This document shows, one piece after another, positions 1-5,226 of a stretch of DNA of 5,226 nucleotides; the first letter of the stretch is position 1, and each line of letters opens with the position of its first letter. Source of the stretch: Pseudomonadota bacterium (lineage in GTDB: Bacteria > Pseudomonadota > Gammaproteobacteria > Arenicellales > UBA868); NCBI GenBank assembly GCA_018661145.1, contig JABJIU010000188.1, forward strand, positions 1 through 5,226, written 5' to 3'. The notes under the pieces are model-generated. The model did not search any database. It saw only the letters and a program-made list of their open reading frames with translations, and was not told the origin of the DNA. The translations under genes were made by a program, and so were the position numbers.

Positions 1-1
1 C

Positions 2-841
2 AATGTGATCGGCTACTGCCTGGGCGGTACGCTACTTGCAGCACTGCTTGCCTATCTCGAAGCGACGGGCGCCGCTGATCGCGTTGCCAGCGCGACCTTC
101 CTGACTTCGATGATCGACTTTGCCGATCCGGGAGACCTTGGCGTCTTTATCGACGACGAGCAGGTCCAGAGTCTTGAGCAGAAGATGAACCGGGACGGTT
201 ATCTCGATGGCGCTGATATGGCCACCACCTTCAACATGCTGCGCTCAAATGACCTGATCTGGTCTTTCGTGATCAACAACTACCTTATGGGCGAGGAACC
301 GCTGGCTTTTGATCTCCTATACTGGAACTCTGATTCGACCCGAATGCCGGCCAGGATGCACAGTGAATACCTGCGTACCATGTACCTGGAGAATCGGTTT
401 AAGGAGCCCGGGGGAATGAGTCTGGGTGGCGTGCCGATTGATATCGCTTCGGTCAAAACGCCGTGCTATTTCCTCTCAGCATGCGAAGATCATATTGCAC
501 CCTGGCGCTCAACCTTTGCCGGTGCTGAACTTTTCCAGGGGCCTGTGCGTTTTGTCCTTTCCGGTTCCGGTCACATCGCAGGGGTGGTGAATCCGCCGGA
601 TGCCAACAAGTACGGTTACCGCACCAGCCGCACTCGGCCCAGAGGCGATGCCGAGGCTTGGCTAGAAACCGCGACTCACAAGGAAGGGTCCTGGTGGCCT
701 AACTGGCAGCAGTGGGTGTCGAAGTTCACTGGCACCAAGGTCAAACGGAGAAAGCCTGGTGCCAAAAAAGCCTTTCCGGTTCTCGAAGACGCGCCCGGTT
801 CCTACGCCGCAAAGCGACTGGATGAAGAAAGTCCGAAGTAA
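2..841 (+). CDS. phaC: Class I poly(3-hydroxyalkanoate) synthase PhaC, C-terminal half (5' partial)
   Basis: This enzyme polymerises (R)-3-hydroxyacyl-CoA into polyhydroxyalkanoate at the surface of cytoplasmic storage granules, releasing CoA. The frame is open from base 2 and shows 279 residues of an alpha/beta-hydrolase fold. The lipase-like box GYCLGG holds the nucleophile Cys at visible residue 6 (codon 17-19). The catalytic Asp lies in EDHIAPW (residue 163, codon 488-490) and the His in GSGHIAGVVNPP (residue 191, codon 572-574). The Asp-to-His spacing of 28 matches the Cupriavidus necator enzyme (C319, D480, H508). The C-terminal WWPNWQQW and PVLEDAPGSY segments are also typical of class I. 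About 310 N-terminal residues should lie left of the window, so the GTG at position 5 is an internal Val codon, not a start. The tail after APGSY is basic and short. No phaA, phaB or phasin gene is visible. The family assignment is firm; substrate chain-length preference cannot be read from this part. Confidence 0.97.
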   Translation, partial: NVIGYCLGGTLLAALLAYLEATGAADRVASATFLTSMIDFADPGDLGVFIDDEQVQSLEQKMNRDGYLDGADMATTFNMLRSNDLIWSFVINNYLMGEEPLAFDLLYWNSDSTRMPARMHSEYLRTMYLENRFKEPGGMSLGGVPIDIASVKTPCYFLSACEDHIAPWRSTFAGAELFQGPVRFVLSGSGHIAGVVNPPDANKYGYRTSRTRPRGDAEAWLETATHKEGSWWPNWQQWVSKFTGTKVKRRKPGAKKAFPVLEDAPGSYAAKRLDEESPK

Positions 842-846
842 ACGGC

Positions 847-1419
847 CTAACGGCGGCGCCAGAAGATACGTGTTCCCTTACCCCGCCATTTGGGATCGTT
901 AAAGGATTCCCCCTGCCAGCCTGAACCCGGTAGGCTGTCGATCACCTGATCGTTGCTCCAATCCCAGGAACGGGAGAAAAGATCAGCTGCGCCGTAGTTG
1001 TCCATTGCGACGACTTCGAGCTGATCTGCAGCACGCGAAGACAGGATGTTCTGCAGTTCATCGCGGTCGTAACCGTCGTCCGGGTCGACCGACAACACCG
1101 AGCATCCGCCAAGCCGCCGCGCAATAGCAAGCAGCTCTTGGGGGTCAGGCTGGGCGACAATGTCGATGTTGTTAAGCCCCCTTTTTTTCGCCTCGGCGAC
1201 GACTGAATCGGCCCACTCGATGGAAGGCTCGAGCCCCAGCACGAGCTGCGCTCTTCGGCCAAAAAAAAGTGATGACCCACCGGTGCCGACTTCGATTACC
1301 CGGTCTGTAGACCTCACCAGTTCATCGAGCTTGCGCACTGCACCAGGCGTCATCCATGGGACTTCATACTCCATAGCGAAGCCGCCACTCACGTAATTCT
1401 CGGGAATATTAACCGTCAA
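847..1419 (-). CDS. Class I SAM-dependent methyltransferase-like protein, substrate unknown
   Basis: A 190-residue soluble protein without signal peptide or membrane segment. Its core looks like a Rossmann-fold methyltransferase. VIEVGTGGS (residues 41-49) is the glycine-rich SAM-binding motif I, and LGLEPS (61-66) places an acidic residue at the end of strand 2. SVDPDDGYDR (110-119) and VVAMDNYG (137-144) follow as later strand ends. At 190 residues it is short for a standalone methyltransferase and ends in a basic RIFWRRR. The start is TTG at 1419, chosen because an AGGAG sits 6 nt upstream; the first ATG (1372-1374, Met16) has no better context. The gene lies 23 nt after the OppC-type permease on the same strand and is probably the last gene of the transporter transcript. 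It converges with phaC, 5 bp separating the stops. That it is a real gene is well supported. Methyltransferase activity is inferred from motif I alone, and a non-catalytic SAM-binding or related Rossmann protein is possible. Confidence 0.78.
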   Translation of the reverse strand: MTVNIPENYVSGGFAMEYEVPWMTPGAVRKLDELVRSTDRVIEVGTGGSSLFFGRRAQLVLGLEPSIEWADSVVAEAKKRGLNNIDIVAQPDPQELLAIARRLGGCSVLSVDPDDGYDRDELQNILSSRAADQLEVVAMDNYGAADLFSRSWDWSNDQVIDSLPGSGWQGESFNDPKWRGKGTRIFWRRR

Positions 1420-1425
1420 AATTTA

Positions 1426-1430
1426 CTCCT
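1426..1430 (-). promoter_or_regulatory. Shine-Dalgarno AGGAG for the TTG-started methyltransferase gene
   Basis: The minus strand reads AGGAG, then 6 nt, then TTG at 1419. This is the clearest ribosome-binding site in the window and decides the start in favour of TTG over the internal ATG at 1372-1374. It lies within the 23-nt gap after the permease stop codon. Confidence 0.75.
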
Positions 1431-1431
1431 C

Positions 1432-1444
1432 AACCCGCGGGGTT
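1432..1444. repeat. Small perfect inverted repeat across the permease stop codon
   Basis: The sequence AACCC-GCG-GGGTT has 5-bp perfect arms and a 3-nt loop. It overlaps the last two read bases of the permease region at its TAA stop and ends just before the AGGAG of the next gene. There is no following T-run in either direction, so it does not look like an intrinsic terminator. A weak RNA hairpin at the gene junction is possible, but an inverted repeat this short can occur by chance. Confidence 0.35.
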
Positions 1445-2654
1445 AAGTTTTATAGGGGTCAGCCGCATCGCGCAGACCGTCACCAAAGAAGTTAAAGGCA
1501 AGAATGATAACCACCACGGGGACCACGGGCAGCATCAACCAGGGATAAAGCGCCACCACGTTGATATTCTGTGCTTCATTCAGGAGCACCCCCCAACTCG
1601 TAATCGGCGGCCTTAAGCCCAATCCGAGAAAACTGAGCGCGGTTTCCCCGAGAATCATGCCGGGGATCGAAAGCGAGGCCGAAGCAATCAGGTGACTCAT
1701 GAAGCCCGGGAGCAAGTGCCGCCCGATGATGCGCCCGGGACGTGCGCCGAGAAGTTGTGCAGCGGTGCAGTAGTCCTCTTCGCGAAGCGCCATCAGTTTA
1801 GAGCGCACAGCGCGTGCCAGCCCGGTCCAATCGAGCATGGCCAGAATCACTGTAATACCCAGGAAAATCAGCAGGGGGCTCCAGGTGACAGGAAGCACTG
1901 CCGAAAGCGCCATCCATAGCGGAATCTCGGGGAAGGAGCGCAGGACTTCAATGACCCGTTGTACCAGCGCGTCAATCCAGCCGCCGAAATAGCCCGCGAG
2001 CCCGCCAATCACGATTCCCAGGATAAAGCTGACGGCGATCCCGACCAGTCCGATGGTCAGAGAGATGCGTGAGCCATAGATAATCCGCGATAGAAGATCC
2101 CGGCCCAGCCGATCTGTACCGAGCAGGAAGACCGTTCCACTTTGCCCCGAAAAGCTGAAGGTTTCGCCCCCTTGTTCAAATTTCATCGCGTTGCCAGTAG
2201 GGCAGAAGAAGTGGAAACGGGATTCAAAGAGCCCCCAGAAGTGGTAGGGGTCACCCTCACAGAAAAAGCGAAGCGGCTGGATGCTGTCGTGGTTAACGGT
2301 GTACTCGCGTTTTAACGTAGATATATTCAGTTTGTAGTTGTATCCATAGACAAATGGTCCGACAAACTCGCCTTCGTGAAAAAGGTGAACTGCTTGTGGC
2401 GGCGCATGGATAAACCGGGCGTTTCGGGTGTGCAGGTCATAAGGAGCGACCCATTCGGCGAGCGCGGCAACGAGGTAGAAAAGGAGCAGAACGAACCCCG
2501 AGACCAGTGCCAGTTTGTGGCGCCTTAGTTTCCACCACATCAACCGCCACTGGGAAGCCAGATATAACTTTTCTTGGGCAGGGTTGAGTTTTTCAACCGA
2601 ATAGGGATCGAAAGGCTCGCGTGAGACGAAATGGGGCGTTTTGGATGAAGTCAT
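1443..2654 (-). CDS. ABC importer permease, OppC/DppC type, with enlarged periplasmic loop
   Basis: One of the two inner-membrane channel subunits of a peptide/nickel-family (family 5) ABC importer; 403 residues, about 100 longer than typical OppC/DppC. The cytoplasmic N-terminus (1-47) contains SQWRLMWWKLRRHKLA, followed by TM1 at about 48-70. A periplasmic region spans about 71-178 and carries two cysteines, C132 and C151. GTDRLGRDLLSRIIYGSRIS (179-198) is the hallmark entry to the BPD_transp_1 domain, which holds the remaining membrane segments (about 199-221, 244-279, 322-345, 369-391). The EAA loop that contacts the ATPase is EEDYCTAAQLLGARPGRII (292-310) followed by GRHLLP. The ending GDGLRDAADPYKT is classic for OppC. 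The ATG at 2654 overlaps the stop of the OppB-type gene as ATGA, implying translational coupling; the only SD-like run, AGGGGG, sits rather far upstream. The family is certain; the transported substrate is unknown. Confidence 0.97.
   Translation of the reverse strand: MTSSKTPHFVSREPFDPYSVEKLNPAQEKLYLASQWRLMWWKLRRHKLALVSGFVLLLFYLVAALAEWVAPYDLHTRNARFIHAPPQAVHLFHEGEFVGPFVYGYNYKLNISTLKREYTVNHDSIQPLRFFCEGDPYHFWGLFESRFHFFCPTGNAMKFEQGGETFSFSGQSGTVFLLGTDRLGRDLLSRIIYGSRISLTIGLVGIAVSFILGIVIGGLAGYFGGWIDALVQRVIEVLRSFPEIPLWMALSAVLPVTWSPLLIFLGITVILAMLDWTGLARAVRSKLMALREEDYCTAAQLLGARPGRIIGRHLLPGFMSHLIASASLSIPGMILGETALSFLGLGLRPPITSWGVLLNEAQNINVVALYPWLMLPVVPVVVIILAFNFFGDGLRDAADPYKT
2651..2654 (-). other. ATGA stop/start overlap between the two permease genes
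   Basis: On the minus strand ATGA contains the ATG of the OppC-type gene and the TGA of the OppB-type gene. Such a 4-nt overlap usually couples translation, which fits subunits that form a one-to-one heterodimer. The absence of a well-spaced Shine-Dalgarno sequence for the downstream gene agrees with re-initiation. Confidence 0.9.
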
Positions 2655-3649
2655 TTTGCCGGAGCCCCCTGAAGCCGGATCCTCGGGTCTAGCATCGCCA
2701 AGAGCAGATCGGAGATCAGCATGCCGATCACGGTGAGCATCGCGAGAAACATCAGAAAGGAGCCCGCAAGATACATATCCTGACTCTGTAGTGAAGCGAT
2801 AAGCAGCGGGCCGGTTGTCGGCAGGGAAAGCACTACCGCAACCACTTCAGCACCGGAGATGACTCCGGGCAGAAGGTTGCCAATATCGGCAACAAAGAAA
2901 TTGAGCGCCATGCGCAGCGGGTACTTGCGCAGCAGTTTTCCCGGCGGAAGGCCCTTGGCGCGGCCGGTCGTTACGTACTGCTTTTCCAGTTCGTCGAGCA
3001 GGTTGGCGCGAAGCCGGCGAATCATGGCCGCTGTGCCAGAGGTCCCGATCACGATGACCGGGATCCAGAGGTGTTCCAGGACGGAAAATAGTTTGGCGGT
3101 ACTCCAGGACTGACCGATGAACTCAGGGTCCATGAGACCCCCGATCGAGGTACCGAAGTACACGTTGGCGAAATACAGCATGACCAGCGCCAGCAGGAAG
3201 TTGGGTGTGGCGAGTCCGATGAAGCCGATAAAGGTCAGGCCGTAGTCCCCCCAACTGTACTGGTGGGTCGCCGAGTAGATTCCAATCGGAAAGGCAATGA
3301 GCCAGGTGAAGACGATGGTGACGATTGATATCAGGATGGTCAGGAACATCCGGTCACCGACGACCTCGGTTACCGGCAGATCGTATTCGAATGAGTAGCC
3401 AAGATCTCCCTGAATAAATCCCGTTGCCCAGGTCAGATATTGCTTCCACATAGGCTGATCAAGGCCATACTGCTCACGCAGAAAAGCGATCTTTTTCTGG
3501 TCGACGCTTTCGCCTTGCGCCTGCATTGTTGCAATGTGACTCTCAAGATAATCACCTGGAGGTAACTGAATAATCACGAACACAATGACGCTGATTGCAA
3601 TCAGCGTAGGGATCATGGTCAGAAGACGTCTAATGGTGTATCGAAGCAT
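2651..3649 (-). CDS. ABC importer permease, OppB/DppB type
   Basis: The second inner-membrane channel subunit of the family 5 ABC importer; 332 residues, the normal length for OppB/DppB. It begins MLRYTIRRLLTMIPTL, the typical OppB start with TM1 at about 9-29. A periplasmic stretch follows, with the family signatures LREQYGLDQP (57-66) and GDLGYSF (81-87). Further membrane segments lie at about 101-125, 137-162, 191-211, 254-276 and 296-319. The EAA loop is EKQYVTTGRAKGLPPGKLL (222-240), including the conserved ARAKGL-like core that docks onto the ATPase. The end, LLLAMLDPRIRL, is also characteristic. The ATG at 3649 is 23 nt after the binding-protein stop and shows no recognisable Shine-Dalgarno sequence, so efficient translation may rely on coupling to the gene upstream. 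The start is kept because the family N-terminus begins exactly there. It pairs with the OppC-type permease encoded immediately downstream. Confidence 0.97.
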   Translation of the reverse strand: MLRYTIRRLLTMIPTLIAISVIVFVIIQLPPGDYLESHIATMQAQGESVDQKKIAFLREQYGLDQPMWKQYLTWATGFIQGDLGYSFEYDLPVTEVVGDRMFLTILISIVTIVFTWLIAFPIGIYSATHQYSWGDYGLTFIGFIGLATPNFLLALVMLYFANVYFGTSIGGLMDPEFIGQSWSTAKLFSVLEHLWIPVIVIGTSGTAAMIRRLRANLLDELEKQYVTTGRAKGLPPGKLLRKYPLRMALNFFVADIGNLLPGVISGAEVVAVVLSLPTTGPLLIASLQSQDMYLAGSFLMFLAMLTVIGMLISDLLLAMLDPRIRLQGAPAK

Positions 3650-3672
3650 GAGCGAAAGGCCGGATTAGGCGC

Positions 3673-5226
3673 TTAGGGTTCCAGCCAGAAGGTATCGGGT
3701 CGGTACATGCCGAAGTACGCTCCCGGCGCCCAGGCATAGATCCCTTCCTCGGGCACATTGCGCAGTCGGGCATTGACCACGATGGGTTGCGGGACGGCGT
3801 TTACCGTACCAATACTGAAGACCTGGTCTGCATGAATCACCAGCATCTGCTTCCAAATATTTTGCCGGATCTGCGAGTCTGAGGCGCTACGCCATTGCTC
3901 CAGCAGATTAGCCAATTCCGCGACTTTTGGCACATCCGGTGCACTGCCGGTCAGTCCGGCGGTCTCAAAATACTGCCCCCAGACAGGCCATTGGGGCTGA
4001 GTCTGGTTGGTGGGCGCCAGTTCGGTCGGTGGGGTATTTGCCGTAGGCAGGCCGTTGTCCAGGCCCGTCCAGATGGACAACAGCGCCTCACCGGAATAGA
4101 GCCTCTCGCGGAACACCTCGCGTTGCGAAGGCTTGGTATGGATTTTGATGCCCAGCTTCAGCCAGGTATCGTGAATGAGTTCGAGGAGGTCAGTCTGTTC
4201 GGTGCTTTCCCCGGCGGAATGCACCACGATCTCCATTGGTCGGCCATCTGGCAGCAGTCGTAGGTTCTCGTCGTTGCGCTCGCCAAGGCCAATCTCGTCG
4301 AGCAGCGCGTTGGCCGCCTTGAGATCGAATCGGACCCAGGCATCTGCATACTCCTGACGAAACAATGGGCTTTGCGGGAGCACCGTGTTCGCGCTCGGAT
4401 GGACCAGGCCGAAGTAAATTACCTGGTTGATTTCGTCACGGTCAATTCCCAACGAGAGGGCTCGCCGGAAACGCACATCACGCATGAGCTCCCGCCAGGT
4501 ATCGTCATTGGCGTTGAGGTTTGGGTAGATGGCCATCTGCGAGCCGACACCCATCTGCCAGAGTCGCACCACAAAGTTGTTTCGTTCTCCGCCTTCCATC
4601 AGAAAGGGGTAGTTATCCAACCGCAGATACCGGCCCTGCAGATCAGATTCGCCGGCCCCGGTTTTAGCGGGGATCAGACCGGAACTTGCAATGTTGACGA
4701 TCACCCGGTCGAGATAGGGTAACTGCTGCCCTTTTGTATCCACGCGATGAAAGTAGGGGTTGCGCTCGAAGATGAAACGTTCCGAGGGGGCAGGGGTAAC
4801 GCATAGCCAGGGCTGTAGCGTGGGCAGGTCCGGATTATCAAACTTGTATTGATGCCCATAGCGGGTATGTAGCCCGGCCCAGTTTCGAACGCCCGCCTCC
4901 TCGACCATTGCCTTCAGTGCTTCTTCTTCTACGTAAGCTGCGTGGAATTGCTTCAGGTAATGCCCCGGTGCATAGATATAAAGGGGCCGGGCACCCGCGA
5001 GCGAGGGAAGGAAAAGAGGATTTGGGGCGGGCCAGTGGTACCGGATGGTGTGGCGGTCGATGACTTCCACCCGGGGCGGCTTGTTATTGACGAGCAGCGC
5101 TTCCGGTGGCCCAAAAGGCGAAAGAAATTCGTTAAGCGCGATATCTTCCCAGAAATATCTGAAGTCTTCGGTGGTAAAGGGTTGACCGTCGGACCAGCGA
5201 TGCCCGGGACGCAGATGCAAGGTAAA
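3673..5226 (-). CDS. ABC importer solute-binding protein, family 5 (SBP_bac_5), N-terminus outside window
   Basis: The periplasmic receptor that would deliver ligand to the adjacent OppB/OppC-type channel. The visible 517 residues begin FTLHLRPGHRWSDGQPFT, a standard family 5 block found after the signal peptide and first strand region, so the true start and export signal lie beyond position 5226. The TTG at 5220 is an internal Leu. Other landmarks are RNPYFHRVDTKGQQLPYLDRV (visible residues 155-175), the family signature DVRFRRALSLGIDRDEINQVIY (250-271), and a C-terminal lobe with STEQTDLLELIHDTW (341-355) and RNVPEEGIYAWAPGAYFGMYRPDTFW (near 489-514). The complete protein probably exceeds 600 residues, in the long class of family 5 receptors rather than the roughly 540-residue OppA/DppA size. 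Neighbour order (receptor, OppB-type, OppC-type) is standard, with 23 nt to the next gene. The ligand is not determinable here: peptides, opines, glycosides or other solutes are all known for the family. Confidence 0.96.
   Translation of the reverse strand, partial: FTLHLRPGHRWSDGQPFTTEDFRYFWEDIALNEFLSPFGPPEALLVNNKPPRVEVIDRHTIRYHWPAPNPLFLPSLAGARPLYIYAPGHYLKQFHAAYVEEEALKAMVEEAGVRNWAGLHTRYGHQYKFDNPDLPTLQPWLCVTPAPSERFIFERNPYFHRVDTKGQQLPYLDRVIVNIASSGLIPAKTGAGESDLQGRYLRLDNYPFLMEGGERNNFVVRLWQMGVGSQMAIYPNLNANDDTWRELMRDVRFRRALSLGIDRDEINQVIYFGLVHPSANTVLPQSPLFRQEYADAWVRFDLKAANALLDEIGLGERNDENLRLLPDGRPMEIVVHSAGESTEQTDLLELIHDTWLKLGIKIHTKPSQREVFRERLYSGEALLSIWTGLDNGLPTANTPPTELAPTNQTQPQWPVWGQYFETAGLTGSAPDVPKVAELANLLEQWRSASDSQIRQNIWKQMLVIHADQVFSIGTVNAVPQPIVVNARLRNVPEEGIYAWAPGAYFGMYRPDTFWLEP

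Noticed and set aside
5..7. GTG at position 5 as the start of a short PhaC-like protein
   Set aside because: The frame stays open to the window edge and the preceding codon is Asn, giving the normal internal sequence NVIGYCLGG. The gene is cut by the window, not truncated.
942..1396. Alternative frames over the methyltransferase-like gene (942-1280 minus, 1160-1396 plus)
   Set aside because: Their translations are Ser/Arg/Thr-rich and show no domain, whereas the 847-1419 frame has motif I, a good Shine-Dalgarno sequence and a coherent fold pattern. A slippage product at the T8 tract would enter the 942-1280 frame but would lose the fold.
1432..1444. Inverted repeat as a terminator of the transporter operon
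   Set aside because: The stem is only 5 bp with no T-run after it, and the next gene follows directly with its own ribosome-binding site.
1692..3113. Plus-strand open frames at 1692-1919 and 2859-3113 inside the permease genes
   Set aside because: They are antisense to the conserved EAA-loop regions of the two permeases and lack motifs of their own.
3665..3856. Minus-strand open frame 3665-3856
   Set aside because: It is an out-of-frame shadow of the C-terminus of the binding-protein gene, without motifs.
3895..4722. Plus-strand open frames at 3895-4263 and 4372-4722, antisense to the binding-protein gene
   Set aside because: They lie wholly inside a well-conserved family 5 receptor gene on the other strand, have no recognisable protein motifs or clear ribosome-binding sites, and are expected by-products of GC-rich coding sequence.
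1443..5226. Assignment as the microcin C/peptide importer YejABEF
   Set aside because: The gene order and the large receptor are similar, but the OppC-type loop sequence and the receptor motifs do not match what I recall of YejE and YejA, and no YejF-like fused ATPase is seen. A specific name is not supported.

Overview
The window looks like an ordinary chromosomal segment of a moderately GC-rich Pseudomonadota bacterium. The clues are a class I type polyhydroxyalkanoate (PHA) synthase and a peptide/nickel-type ABC importer whose proteins resemble those of alpha- and gammaproteobacteria. This placement is inferred from protein character only; no rRNA or other phylogenetic marker is present.

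Layout: positions 2-841 (+) carry the C-terminal half of PhaC, the PHA synthase, with its complete Cys-Asp-His catalytic triad; the gene begins to the left of the window. Facing it, with 5 bp between the stop codons, is a minus-strand gene set that reads from right to left. In transcription order it contains a large family 5 extracellular solute-binding protein (3673-5226, N-terminus outside the window), an OppB-type permease (2651-3649), an OppC-type permease with an enlarged periplasmic loop (1443-2654), and a small class I SAM-dependent methyltransferase-like protein (847-1419). The gaps are 23 nt, a 4-nt ATGA overlap and 23 nt, so the four genes are probably one transcript whose promoter lies beyond position 5226.

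Working together: the binding protein would capture a ligand in the periplasm and pass it to the heterodimeric OppB/OppC channel. The ATPase subunits that should power import are not in the window, and the place downstream of oppC where they often sit is taken by the methyltransferase-like gene. The ligand cannot be read from the sequence. PhaC polymerises (R)-3-hydroxyacyl-CoA into carbon-storage granules. It is on the opposite strand and shows no evident functional link to the transporter.

There is no non-coding stretch longer than about 25 bp. I see no RNA gene, mobile element, CRISPR array or convincing terminator. The points of mild interest are the methyltransferase at the end of a transporter operon, its TTG start backed by a good Shine-Dalgarno sequence, two homopolymer runs in its SAM-binding half, and a cysteine pair in the OppC periplasmic loop. 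I did not find a convincing novel system.
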